Shown here: in pieces, positions 45,037 to 56,851 of the stretch
Layout of the letters: each line of letters begins with the position of its first letter
Position numbering within the stretch: the first letter of the stretch is position 1
NCBI GenBank assembly: GCA_001466705.2
Contig: LATX02000035.1
Coordinates: 1,240,001-1,304,000 of the forward strand
Reading direction: 5' to 3'
Length of the DNA stretch: 64,000 nt
From: Moniliophthora roreri
Taxonomy: Eukaryota > Basidiomycota > Agaricomycetes > Agaricales > Marasmiaceae
The notes under the pieces: generated by a model
Seen by the model: the letters and a program-made list of their open reading frames with translations, nothing else
Databases searched by the model: none
Told to the model about the DNA's origin: nothing
Position numbers and translations under genes: made by a program

Positions 45037-45370
45037 TTAACAAATTCATCAATGGTTTATTTCTTTAGACTAATCTTGACTAGCCCTTACTCTAGATCTT
45101 TATTTGTCTTTAAGATCTCTAGTGGTTTCAAGTCAAATCTCTTCAAGACTTAACTAATGTTCTCTATCTGATCATCTTTTCCCAAAGCTTATCTCTTCAT
45201 AACAAGTAATTCACTAATAATATTCTCTAGAACCTCTCTCACAGTGAGCTCCAGATGAAGATGCTCAAAAACCTATGCCTCTACTATAAAAACACAAGGC
45301 CTGTTGTGCCAAAATACTCTGAAAAAGATGTATAAGTTCTTGACTCTCAGTTTTGTTTTGTGACATTGAT
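45037..45370 (-). repeat. Family 2 Gypsy leader fragment, right of G1
   Basis: Continues the sequence of 37514-37727 and matches 32,290-32,640 (shared caaattcatcaatgg and agatctctagtg). It is the right half of the G1 insertion site. Confidence 0.75.
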
Positions 45371-46191
45371 GTGCCTAATTTTGGCCTAGACATGAAACTG
45401 TGCACTTTTCATGTCAAATACTAGAAAAAGAGCCCAGAGTACATGTGATATTTATGTGACTTGAAAACTTGAGAGCTCCAATACAGTGTCTAAGCTTTAA
45501 GTGCTGAGTCTGATAAGTCTAATAATTGACACTGTAACACAATTTAGATGCAGTTAGTAGACTATACTAGCCCTCTACATTACAGTGGAGCATCACTGTG
45601 AGGGTCCTTGATAAATAAAATGGGCCAGAAACCACTAATTCTGAATACAAAGGAATAGATATCAGCAGGATCCACAGTCTAAGTGCACTAGATTGTTCAT
45701 TTTATGATCACATTGCATGATAATGTGTCAATAGACTTAATGTTTCATTACTACTATCAAAACTAGTATATGGTTGGAACTTGTTCCCATGCAGAGTTTT
45801 GAAGACACTCTCAGATATAACAGACTACCCAGGTGTATGCAGGACCATTGATAGGTAACATGTGCACAGGAAATTGATAATGACCTACAAGATTGTGTGT
45901 GGAACAGAAGTAGATTGAATACAACAGATGTCTAGACCATGATATCTACCAATCTGATGGCAGAAAGCAGCTATGCAGAAGTAGCTATATGGAAGGATTG
46001 TTTGACCCAGCAACACTCCACACAGAGTCCAAAACATGATAAATTGACTGTTTGGTCACCAAATATACCCAACATAGTTAATTGCTATGTGAGATTGGAC
46101 TTTTATGCACAAACATATATGATTTATACCCTAAAACTAGATCACACTTGTTTATCTTTTATTTTGTTATTTCCAATTATCCTTCTGTATA
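45371..46191. other. AT-rich stretch, nothing recognised
   Basis: About 820 bp without coding pattern or element ends. A short open frame that enters the fold-back element at 45939-46328 has no motif. Confidence 0.4.
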
Positions 46192-46526
46192 TAACACTGG
46201 GTGCAGGATCTGATAACTCCCTGGAGGTATGCAAGAATTATGTTAAACCTTATTTTGGGAGATTTCACTATAAGTCATGTGACATACATATCTCTCACAT
46301 ATGGCACTGTACAAATTCATATATGTGAGAGATATGAGAGATATGTATTAGAAATTTTTTTTAGATTTATACAATGCAATATGTGAGAGATATGTATTTG
46401 AAAAAAATTCTTAGATTGCATATCTCTCATGTATGTCACATGACTTATAGTGAAATCTCCCAAATTAAGGTTTAACATAACTCTTGCATACCTTCAGGGA
46501 GTTATCAGATCCTGCACCCAGTGTAA
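46192..46526. mobile_element. Fold-back / MITE-like element (329 bp)
   Basis: Termini at 46195 and 46523 are inverted copies starting CACTGGGTGCAGGATCTGAT and near-perfect for about 98 bp each, around a short centre that itself contains gagagatatg inverted repeats. TAA flanks both ends (46192-46194 and 46524-46526), a 3-bp target duplication. CACTG termini with a 3-bp duplication suggest a CACTA-like or Harbinger-like non-autonomous element. Confidence 0.85.
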
Positions 46527-46839
46527 AGAGCTGTACTTGTAGATGCAGGCTCAAGCACCAACTGGTACTTGCACACTATAGCCCTGCACAGCATTGATTT
46601 AGACCTCTGTGCAGCTTCTTAAGCCAAGTCTCTATGCACTTGCCAGTCCATCACTTCTAGTCAAGCCATGATTCATATATATCTTGCCTCACTGTATACA
46701 TTCATTTATAACCAACCAATAAACCACTCATTAAAACTTATACTTTGCAACTTTTAAGTGCAACACTTTAGTTGTCCCAACTAGAGTCTTTAGGCTCTAC
46801 AACATTGTACCAACCTAAGCTGGTCAGTTGAAATACAAA

Positions 46840-48598
46840 GGGTTCTGTTCTCTTTTCACTCTGAATTGCACTCAAGACACTCTCAACTGCAAGGCTTATC
46901 TGTTATCTCCAATTGAACAACAACTCCAAAACAAATTCCTCTCTGACAACCTCTGAAAAAGATACATTCAACCATCGAAATCCTCTATGGCTTCTCCATT
47001 TTTCTTTGTATCAAAAAAGGAAAAAGGTGCTTTCCGACCCTGTCAAGACTACTGTGAACTCAACAAAAGAACCATCAAGAACACTTACCCATTACCACTA
47101 GTCTCTGACCTAATTAACAAACTCAAAGGAGCAGAGTATTTTTTTACAAAACAGTTACAACAATATTCAGATTAAAGACGGAGATCAATGGAAAGCTGCA
47201 TTCAAAACAAACAAAGGACTTTTTGAACCAATGGTAATGTTCTTCGGGCTATCCAATTCCCCAGCTACATTCCAATCCTTCATGGACGACATCTTCATTG
47301 ATTATCTTGAAGAAGGATAGATAGTAATCTACATGGATGACATTCTAATCTTCTTGTCAGATCTGGAAACTCACAAGAAATGAACCATCAAGGTTCTAGA
47401 ATGGTTATGACTACACAATCTCTTCCTCAAACCTGAAAAATGCCAGTTTAATGTAACAGAAATTGAATTTTTGGAAATGATCATTTGACCTGGTTATGTC
47501 AGCATGGACCCAGTCAAACTAGCAGGGATCAGAGATTGGAAGCCTCCAATGATGGTCAAAGGAGTCTGATCCTTCCTGGGATTCAGAAACTTCTATTGAA
47601 AATTCATTGGATGATTTTCAGAGTTAGCCAGACCACTTAACAACCTAACAAAAAAAAAACTCCAAATTCAAATAGACAAAAGAATGTCAAGTAGCATTTG
47701 ATGCCTTGAAGTGGAAGTTCCTTTCTAAACCTGTCTTAATCATGCCTGATTCTGAAAAGCCCTTCCTGATAGAATGTGACACCTCGAAATGGGCAATGGC
47801 AGCTGTCCTCAGACAACAAGGAAACAACAGAGAATGGCATCCTTGTGGTTACATTTCTCATTCTCTTACACCAACAGAGCGGAATTACAAAATTTATGAC
47901 AGAGAACTTCTCAGTATTGTCAGAGCCTTGGAAACATGGAGACACTATTTGATGGGAGGAAAACACCCGAACACCATTCTTTCAGACCACAAGAACCTCA
48001 CCTTTTTCAAGACCCCACAAAAATTGAATCGAAGACAAGCACGATGGACATTATTCCTTTTGGAATTCAATTTACATTTAATTCACACTCCAGGATCAAA
48101 GATGACACAGTCAGATGCCCTATCAAGACAATCAGACCATGTGAACAATAACGAAAATGATAACAATGATGTAATCGTCCTTCCAGATAAGTTCTTTGTC
48201 CAATCAATAAACGTCAAATTACAACGTGATATAGTAAATCATCTCAAAGGAGAAACACTATACAACAATGTGATAAAATCGGTTTTAGAGCAAGGGCCAC
48301 CACTAATCAAATTGGCCCTACAGGATTGGACAATTCAAGACAACCACTTGTTCTATAAAAACCAATGTTACATACTGGACAAAGAGAATCTACGAAGAAA
48401 TATTGTAAAGGAAATACACAAGGCAAAAGAGACAGGACACCTGGGACAATTTAGTACACTAGAACAGGTCATGTGGGACTTTTGGTGGCCAGGAATAGCC
48501 AAATTCATCAGAATGTTTGTGGACAGATGTGCAGTCTGCCAAGAAAGCAAAATCAACATGCATCCCACAAAGGTGCCCCTGATGCCCATTCAAGCATA
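46840..48598 (+). pseudogene. E2: plus-strand Gypsy pol fragment (RT, RNase H, integrase N-terminus)
   Basis: From about 46,840 the linker before RT is visible, then [20 protein letters not shown] (46987), a small deletion removing the LDLR motif near 47,145, MFFGLSNSPATFQSF, YMDDILIF, and from 47706 an intact 297-codon frame with RNase H (FLIECDTSKWAMAAVL, YDRELLSIVRAL, LSDHKNLTFF) and the integrase zinc finger (CAVCQESK). It ends in integrase at LMPIQA. Several stops sit where relatives have Trp or Arg. This is the only Gypsy body on the plus strand. Confidence 0.88.
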
Positions 48599-49073
48599 AG
48601 TCACAGAAGTATTACACAAGTTTTATGGTTAGAGTCATGAAGCTAAAGTATAGCATTAATCCAAAGTACAGCTCAACATAATATTAGCATAAGTTTAGCA
48701 TAAAGCATATGCACTATGCTATTAAAATTGTAGTGAACTTATCAATATAAAACTACAAAAAGATTAACATAAAACATATGCATTACTCTACAAAAAATTA
48801 CAGAATATTCAACATAAAGATCAACATAATTCACATGTTTTACACTTTGCTGCACCCAGTGTATCCTTTAATTTTCTAATTACAAATATACTAAATTTTC
48901 TGCCTTATAAAATAGTGAGAAAACATTTAGAAAATAAATATAAGATTTTGAATTTTATATCAAAGGAAACATATTAAATACAAAAGGAAAACTATATAAA
49001 AACTATCTAAAAACTGCTTTAAGATATAGTGTTTTCACATGATTTTCCTACCATTTTCCTAGTGTTTTCTCTG
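48599..49073. other. AT-rich stretch with an isolated CACTG terminus
   Basis: Very AT-rich with repeated aacataaa-like words. At about 48,852-48,866 it holds gctgcacccagtgta, the same terminal motif as the fold-back element, in right-end orientation. The matching left end is not nearby, so it may be a broken relative. Confidence 0.45.
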
Positions 49074-49477
49074 ACTTTGTTACGCGAGTCCTTCGCTGTC
49101 AACACTAAGTTCAAGTTTGAGCTTGAAGGACTTGATTCTTGAAGTCAATTGGTGATTTTGATTGACTTAAGATAGAAGATCAGAAATAATCAGACAAGGT
49201 TTTGATAAACTTTAACCAGGTCAAGCTGAAGAAGCTTGTCAACCAGTTAAGTGTATTTATACATAAGACTTCTAACTATGACTAATACTCAGAACTATTT
49301 ATAGCTACTATGAGTAATCAAAGTGAGTCTTGGTAAGAAAAAGAAAACTAGAGAAGTTCAGAGAATGATTTGTAAGTAGAAAAATGAAGTGAAGACTAAG
49401 CAAGTAAACGAAAAATGGAATACAAGTACATTAGCCGCCCTACTAGTCCTCGGAGTTCTCGTGATTGTAACAGACTT
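49074..49477 (-). repeat. Solo Gypsy LTR with TSD GACTT
   Basis: LTR 49079-49472 (394 bp, TGTTACGCGAG to TTGTAACA) flanked by GACTT at 49074-49078 and 49473-49477. On the minus strand TATAAATA precedes TCAGCTTGACC by 32 nt. No internal element sequence remains, so it formed by LTR-LTR recombination. Confidence 0.9.
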
Positions 49478-49978
49478 TCCCACAATAGAAAATGTGGAAT
49501 TTTTATCTTATCTTATCAGCATTTTCTGAGCACCCAGTGTGTGACATCAGTATGGTACTTGAAGGTACTGGTTGGCTCAGGTATGTGTGTACTTTCACAG
49601 ATCTTCCAAGCCTTCTTGAATTGTTTTCTCTAGGCACAAGGCTCTCAGTAGCAACCAATGTCACCCAATAGAACATTCAGCTTTCTGTAATATGATGGTG
49701 CCAGTTTGGTGATGAGGATCCATGCAAGTAAGTCAATACACAGCTTGCTGAAATAATGAAGGAAATTATGTTTGATGTGTTGCCAGCTATAACTGAAGTA
49801 AGTAACCATGTTGCTGAACAGGACTGACTGGTAACTTACTAACTCTCCATGATCATTGTAGTGTTTAACTGAGGGATCTCAGGCACTGAAGAGCAAGCCC
49901 ACAGTTTCCACTGTTCAGGTCTGTACCAGTTCTCCCACAGGTAAGCCCACAACTCCCATAAATCATCTTCTTCACTGA
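49478..49978. other. Stretch downstream of the MULE gene, nothing recognised
   Basis: About 500 bp with no coding pattern. It probably includes the 3' end of the MULE element, but no terminal inverted repeat was identified. Confidence 0.35.
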
Positions 49979-51640
49979 CTATCTATAGATACCTTCTGGG
50001 GTGGGTGCTGCTTTTCCCAGCAGCAAGGGATGAGCATTGCGATGCTTGCCTATCTTGTCCAAGATGGAATCCCATAATTCTAGTGGGCAGAATACTCGCT
50101 TCTTGTCAACCTGAGTTGGATTTAGCAGCTGATGTGCCTGACTAGCAGATAGTGCCTTAGTTTTATGGAGAGGGATTTTGATTGTACCAATTTGTGGTAA
50201 TTTCGTCATTGGAGTGGAAGAGGCCATCTTGATAGCAGCAGAAGTGGATTTAACATTGGCAGCTGGAATCTGAGAAGGTGGTAGATGGATGTATAATGCA
50301 TTTGGATCATGTTTAGGTGCTAAACTGGATTCCACCTCATCTAGAGTGTTGTCACGACCACCTCCTTCATGACTATCTTCTCATTCACCTGGATCAGCTT
50401 GTCCTGTCAGCACAAAAGATAACTTGATGAATAGAAATAGCCTGTTGGCATCAGCAACCTTGTAGGGTGTTGTGGATAACTTAGCTTTAGTGATCCATTC
50501 TCTAACTGCCTTCTTCATGTGCCAATCACAGATTTGGATTTTCTCTGTGTCATCCCAATCTCCCCAAGATCCTTGTCAAGGTTTATGAACTCTGGATTGA
50601 CATGGTACTTATCATGTAAGTGTATAGTCCATTGTTCCAGTGCATCAACCTTTTTGCCTGCTGCCATCGCCTCTGTTGTTGACAACAAGCAGTATGACAG
50701 GGGAAATCCTGCACCATCCAACTCAGCCATGACACAATACAGCTCAAGATGCATGGCATTTGTATTGTCTGGAGTAAGTATTCAGTTTATCTATTCTAGG
50801 ACTGGAACACAGGAGTACTCACAAGTAGCATCTATAGCAATCTCGACAATAATGCACTTCACAATGATCTTCTGGATGATGACCTTCAAACCCTAGCATA
50901 TTTGCTCTCACCAGGCACGTCCTTGATCTCAAAGACATCTATGACTTGCTGATGCTCCTGTAACAGAACCTGAGCTGATTCCAACTGATTTGGCCTTTTT
51001 TTCCAGAGCTCCTCACTCATAACACCCCATGCCCAGTGTACTTGTTTGGCAGTGACATTGGGATAAGTGGCCTGGACCTTCAGAACTAGAGAAAATGGTG
51101 TGGACCATTCCAAGTTCTGACAAATGATTTCAGAGGCTCTTTCAGGCACCAAGATGTTGTAATAAGGTATGTGTTGATGCTTATACTTAACACAAAGAGT
51201 GATAAGCTTAAACATATGATTCCTCTTCTTTAGGTCTTTACATAATGATGCCAATAGGCTGACACAGTCATATCGATGCATGCCTAGGTTGTCACAGTGT
51301 TTAACATTTTCTTTTGGTGCAGGTTTTGGTGCCTTCTTTCATTTAGCATCTTGAGAACACCAAGCACAAGTTTTATGTCCACTGGCAATTTTACAGTGGT
51401 CTCTCACACTAGAAGGTGTGGTTAAGCTTTTATTCATGATTAGGGAATATACTACTCACATGAACCTGTAGCCTGTTATCTGCCATGTCTCTCTTATCAT
51501 TATTTGCATCTGTTCTTTGTTGGTGACCAAAGGATCAGAAGGTAAAGTGTATTCCCCATGAAAATTAATGATATTCTCTTAATGGCACTGCTCTCACAAT
51601 GCAGAGAACATAGCTTCACCATTTGGATAGCGTCTTACTG
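49979..51640 (-). pseudogene. MULE-type transposase (decayed)
   Basis: On the minus strand a zinc-finger N-terminus (CKIASGHKTCAWCSQDAK, HCDNLGMHRYDC) is followed by a DNA-binding region (VTAKQVHWAWGVMSEELWKK, 51281-50886). The MULE core then shows the first catalytic Asp (KCIIVEIAIDAT, about 50,830), HLELYCVMAELDGAGFPLSY (50754), the second Asp (INLDKDLGEI) and a CxxH-like QICDWHMKKAV. A C-terminal part ends LLGKAAPTPEGIYR at 49979. Frame breaks occur, one (about 50,755-50,820) perhaps an intron. This resembles MULE transposases widespread in Agaricomycetes. A solo LTR sits just upstream of the N-terminus. Confidence 0.78.
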
Positions 51641-51662
51641 GGATCTAGTTTATGGTGTTACA

Positions 51663-52109
51663 TGAGTTGTTACATTACTTGCACAGCAACGTTACTACCA
51701 ACTTCAACAAGAGACAAGTCAAAGTAGATTCAAGTTCAAGTTTGAGTTCGTTCAATGGTTGTTGAAGTTTAGAGGTCCTTTATCATTGCTTTAACACAAG
51801 TTATTGAAATAACTAGGTCAAGCTAGAGATCCTGTCTCTGCTTGAGTGCTTAAATAAGTACATCCGCTCTAGTGTCTACTATATTCATATATAGCGATAG
51901 AGTTGGTGATTGTTAATAAATATCAATAGCATCGGCATATGAGAAGTACAGTACAGAATTGAGAGGGAAAAGGGGGCAGGGAAGGTGTAGTAAGTCCGAT
52001 GAAAGAGGAAGCATGTTATGTTAGAGATGAAAAAGGGGGCAGGGAAGGTGTAATAAGTCTGAGGGAAAAGGGAAGCATAGAGAAAACGACAGAGGACTGT
52101 AACATGAGT
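51663..52109 (-). repeat. Solo Gypsy LTR with TSD TGAGT
   Basis: LTR 51668-52104 (437 bp, TGTTACATTACTTGC to ACTGTAACA) flanked by TGAGT at 51663-51667 and 52105-52109. Same orientation as the other LTRs. It interrupts the upstream part of the MULE element. Confidence 0.9.
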
Positions 52110-52580
52110 ATTCTGGAGTGTGTCAGGGGTAAAATTATGCACTAATGTGTTTATTTCAGATTCAGTATCACTCTCCTCATTCCTTAGGATCTGAGGTGGC
52201 TGATTAGAAGTGGAAGTAGTTGGTGATGCTGGTGATGGACATGAAATAGAGTGTTCAGGTTCATTGGGATGCTGTTTATGGTGCTTTCAAGCCAGATCCT
52301 TTTCCCAGCACTGTGTGCAGGTCTTGAATTGGTACTCAGGTGGTAATTTTTGTGTTACATTTCTTTGTAGAACATGTTTTGAGTGCTTGAGTGTCTTGGG
52401 GAGCAGTATTGGGCATCATTGGGAGGATGTAGAGACAGAAGGTTCAATTTCATTGTGTACAATCTATGGACATTGGCTATGTACAGTTGTGCAAGCAAAT
52501 GCCACAGAACCCATGTGATTCATGTGACTGTCCATGGGTGGGGGAGAGGTGGGAGCATCAGATTTTACAGTCCATTGGCT
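52110..52580. other. Possible upstream part of the MULE element
   Basis: Sequence between the solo LTR and Gypsy fragment E3. The small plus-strand frames (52210-52518, 52383-52583) carry no motif. By position it may be the MULE 5' region, but I cannot show this. Confidence 0.3.
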
Positions 52581-54420
52581 TGAAATCCAGTTTGAGATTG
52601 ATTGTGTGGTTGTAAGGGTGGGATAGTGGAAACTGTTCTGCTTTCTTCTTTTCGAAACAATCTGTATAATCCAAGAGGTATGTCAGAATCAATTCTTCCA
52701 AAGGTTTGGCTTTTGTTTTGTGAGTTTGTGCAAAGGTTTGTGAGGCAGATAACTTAGCATTGATTCAGATTTCATCTGTATCCTCTTTTCCTTTGATAAA
52801 ACTTCATATCACTACTTCTTCATCCTCAGCTTTGTGCAAGACACCTCTAAATCTTGCAAGAATCTTTTGCCTCAAGTCTGAATTTCACTACTCCTGTGAC
52901 CCAATCAATATCCAGGTTGTGATCTTGTAACCAGAGTAGTTCCAAGATGATCCATTCTGGTCCTAGCCCCAAGATGAGAAATGTTTCCCTTATCTGTTTT
53001 CCTCTGATTGTAAGGTCTATAGTTACCAAATGTGTGATCCATCTGGTTTTATTTCTGGTTCTGTCCACATTGAATACTTTGATGGGTTTTTCTAATTTGT
53101 TCCAAGGAATTCGAAGTTGTCAGGCTTCTTCTTCACTAATAAAGTAACCTCCTGCTCCCAAATTGACTAGGGCTTTTTCTTTAATGGTTTCTGTTCCAAC
53201 ATTGTATGTAAGAGGAATATGTATCAAATTTCATTCCAACTTAGCTAGTACAACATTCAAGACCATAATTGCAGGTGGTAAGAGCATCAGCCTCTTCCAC
53301 CTTATCAAAAACTCTCCTTCTCCATGAGACTGACAATCTCATTTTGTTTGGCTTCTTCTTGTTCTTTTATCATGGCTTGAATCCTGGTGAATGTATCCCT
53401 AGCAGATAGTTTCTTCAGTTTGTTTCTTTGTGTTTGTCCTTTCATAGGGCAATCTTGTGAGATGTGACTGGTCTGAGCACATTTGAAACACTTCCCTTGT
53501 GCCATGTAATCCTTCTTGTCTGATTCCAAAAGAATCCTGCTGATGGTTGTCTCTTTCTCTTTTCACATTACTCTCAGCTTCATCAGTTCTTTCTTTCCCC
53601 TCTTGATTCTCCATTTCTCTGCAGCTGCTTCGGTCATCTTCTATTGATTATTGTAACAAATAGCTGTCTTGTACCAATCATTTAACATGGTCGGAGATCC
53701 TTCTGGATGGTTCATAATTCTTGTCTGGAGGAGTAAGAGGAGTCCTTCTCTAAAGACCTTGGCTAGAGCCCAATTGTTGTATCTGGTCTTCATGGCAAGT
53801 AGTTGAAAGTTATAGATATATTCATCAGCCTGGTCTTTCATTTGTAGGTCGTTGATCTTCAACTGGGCATCTCCCACAGTGTTGATAGGCTGCCAGGTCT
53901 CCTTAAACCTTTTCTAAAAGGCACTCCAAGTCTCCTTGGTCATTGGGATTACCTTCTCTTCATTGTCTACTTCTTCATCTTTGAAGAGGTTTAGCAACTC
54001 AGACTCCTTCCACTTCAAGGCCTTTCCCCAGATATAGGGAAGCATAAACATTTTCTTCTTCTCATGTGTGTTGTACTTTACTTTGTTTATTCAGAGAAAA
54101 GGTTCAATGTCTAGCAAAAATTGTTGAGTATTTTTATAATCTCCTAGGTAAGGATTGGAGACTGCTACCTTGGTACCTTCATCCTTATCCTTCATGTTTT
54201 CGATTATGGAGGTTGCAATCATCATTGCCCACTGTGCATCATTTGTATTTTCTTCTGTCTTCACATCTGCTAGAGGAGTAGCTGGAATGGTACTTCTGCT
54301 TGGTTATGGTGTTGTCATTGTTAGTTTGTCAGTGGTCAGTTCAGGTTCTTCAGGCTTTGGTCATTCTAAGCAATTGAAAAGTCCTTTGACGTTACAAACC
54401 ACTTCTCTTTCACTATGTAC
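52581..54420 (-). pseudogene. E3: Gypsy gag and protease fragment
   Basis: Minus strand. Gag capsid (54,420-53,641; ADEYIYNFQLLAMKTRYNN), zinc knuckle CFKCAQTSHISQDC near 53,480, protease (DHNLDIDWVTGVVKFRLE near 52,900) and the start of the RT linker, ending abruptly at about 52,581. Close to E4 in sequence. Multiple shifts and stops. RT and downstream parts are missing. Confidence 0.82.
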
Positions 54421-55169
54421 AAGGTGTTCTTTTAACATGGTTTTCTCATTGAGAAAACACTTAATCTTCTTGCAAAGAGAATTTTTATAAAACTATATAT
54501 AAATTCTAAATTTCAATTGTGTCCTCTCAACAAGAATATGCCTGGAGAATACTAAATTTTCAGCAGCAAAAGATATGGAATTTTCAAATTCTGAGAATTA
54601 ATAGATAATACAATATATTGGAATAATTTCCATACTGAGAAAACATTAAATTTTCTCTNATCAAATGTGATTTCTCTACACAAACAATAGCCATATACAA
54701 ATTGTGTAGTGGTGGGGCAGATTCCTCTTGCTTCTACCTACAAAATAGCTGTCCTTATATACTGCTGGAAACAAATATTTACAATAAAATTATAATAATA
54801 GGTATATATCCTATGAGTCACAGGAAAATCACAAAATGAACATATATTGGTTCAGCCTGGTCACAATAGTAATCCCATACTATATATGGATATGTGGGTC
54901 ACTAATAAATACAATCTCAAGTATTAGAAGCACAACTCAAGCTAGGCCCTCTGTGCAGTATATGGGTATCTAGGATTGGAATTTGTTGCTACTGCATAGG
55001 AGTTCCTTAGCCTGTCTTTCAATGTTTGGAAATGCTCTCAACTTCTGTAGAAGTCATCGAGCATTTTCTTGTTCCATCCTATCTGACTGACTCATTCTTA
55101 TCTCTCATGTTTCTTCTCTTATCTATCTGTTCTATCTGATTTCTGTCTTATCGCTTTCCTCCTATCTTG
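54421..55169. other. AT-rich stretch with N at 54659
   Basis: No coding signal. The N may mark a join; the sequence type does not change visibly across it. Confidence 0.4.
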
Positions 55170-55565
55170 TAGGGGTGCCAATGGTGCGGCTCAGCTCTGG
55201 CTCAGAGCCGGCTTGAGCCAATGGCTTAGTGGCTCATGGCCTTTTTTTTCAAAAATTTTCTATACATACACTAGGACTTTCTTTTGCATCTTAGACACAT
55301 TTGAAGGCCTCTAATACATGCTAATATATGTTTAGACTGAAAAAAAAGTGTAGGTTGGTGTGTTGACTGGTCCAAGTACTGTGGGAATGTGGCTGTGACC
55401 TTTGAGCACCCACTGCAAATAACTAAAACAACTGTCAAAAGTTTTTGAACCAGTGCATAAAGGGATTAGAATGTATATACTGTTGTGTAATTACCTTAGT
55501 AAATTTTGAGATTTCATTTTTTTACTGGCTGAGCTGTCACTAAATGGCTCAAGCCAGGAGCCAGT
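55170..55565. mobile_element. Possible hAT-like element end
   Basis: Starts TAGGGGTGCCAATGGTGC, similar to termini of fungal hAT-like elements, followed by inverted ggcttgagcca motifs repeated near 55,545. The right end is cut where repeat R850 begins, so boundaries and target duplication cannot be confirmed. Confidence 0.35.
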
Positions 55566-56844
55566 GATATGCATAACTTTTACCTTTTTATTTCACATGC
55601 AAATAGAGAATATTTTGCACTTTTATGGTTGAAAATGACATAGATAAGAGAATTGAGGACTAGTGTGAGCCCTGAGCAGCTAGTCAAAGCAAGTAGTAGA
55701 GAAGGATATAAAATATTAGCAGAGTAATGGTTGATGGTAGGCCATACAAGGGTACCCAACCACTGCTTGTTATGTTACTTGCATAGCAACATCAATTCAA
55801 CAACCTACGAAAGGTGAAATCCCTTTGCAAGCGGTTCTCAAGTTCAAGTTAGAGTTCGTTCAGCAGATGCTGAAGTTCAGAGGTCCTCAGTCATGGCAGT
55901 GACACAAGTAATATTAACTAGGTCAAGCTGAGGACTCAGAGTTCTAGCTTGAGCGCTTAAATACGTTACAATCTATCATGTAATCTATGCTATACAAATG
56001 TCCGATGACTACGATAATATGATAATAAATACCAACGGAGTCGGGATATAGCTAAACGTTCTGATGAAGAAAAGGGGTACTGGAGAGGTGTAATAAGTCC
56101 AATAGAAGAAGAAGCATAGAAGCGATAGGAAAAAAGGGGCTAGGAAAGTGTATATGTCTGATCAGAAAGGGAAGCATAGAGACAGGGTAGGAAAAACATA
56201 ACACTGCTAGTATGAAAATAAACGGCGAATCTGAACACAGAGAAGCATCCCAAAACCTGTAGAGAATAACACCACATAATACTTCTCTATCGAAAGCATA
56301 TTAAAGGTAATATTTTCACTTTTAACAATATTTCCAACTTGAAGGAAGAATAAAAGCCTTCAATGATACACATACAAGAATATTATCAAGAAACAGATAT
56401 GAAATAGAGGACAACAAATTATCGGCAAGGGATACTCAAGATACTGACTGTCAAATTGAAGAATGAAATAGATGATCAGCTACTGGAAGGGTGCCTGTAT
56501 CACGGAAGAACAGAAGACAAAGCTGTATGATGAGAAGGCAGCATGGCCAAGCCTACATGTATGCTTTAGACATGAAAAAGGAAGCATATTGTGTGTCCAT
56601 AGAGCAGATGATAGAAGACGGAGAAGGAACCATGTGGAGCAGCATGGAAGTATAATATTTTCAAATGGAGTCGGAAGGAGAGCTGTTTGATAGAGAGAAT
56701 TGCAAACGGTTAGTGTCAGAAGACGGCACAATCATCAAAGAAAAAGAATAAAAGAGATTATGGCTATGAAGCCTGACTACAATTGGACACTGTGACAGAG
56801 AAATTACCAAACACAGCTCAGTTTATATAATATTTATCACCTAA
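55566..56844. repeat. Dispersed repeat R850, copy interrupted by a solo LTR
   Basis: Matches 23853-24699 on both sides of the LTR at 55768-56203. After removing the LTR and one TSD copy, the order and spacing equal the uninterrupted copy. Confidence 0.8.
55763..56208 (-). repeat. Solo Gypsy LTR with TSD CTGCT
   Basis: LTR 55768-56203 (436 bp, TGTTATGTTAC to ACATAACA) flanked by CTGCT at 55763-55767 and 56204-56208. The empty site is seen near 24,055 (actactgctagtatg), where CTGCT occurs once. Confidence 0.93.
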
Positions 56845-56851
56845 CTCAGTT

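Larger units (their letters stand above)
37723..45041 (-). mobile_element. G1: full-length Gypsy chromovirus (7,309 bp plus TSD)
   Basis: LTRs at 37728-38164 and 44601-45036 are near-identical, and the 5-bp duplication TTAAC flanks both sides (37723-37727 and 45037-45041). On the minus strand the order is 5' LTR, primer site, gag, protease, RT, RNase H, integrase, GPY/F module, chromodomain, accessory ORF, purine tract, 3' LTR. Every coding region carries a few in-frame stops or one shift, so this copy is recently dead. It is nested in a family 2 Gypsy leader whose empty site is preserved at about 32,290. Confidence 0.93.
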
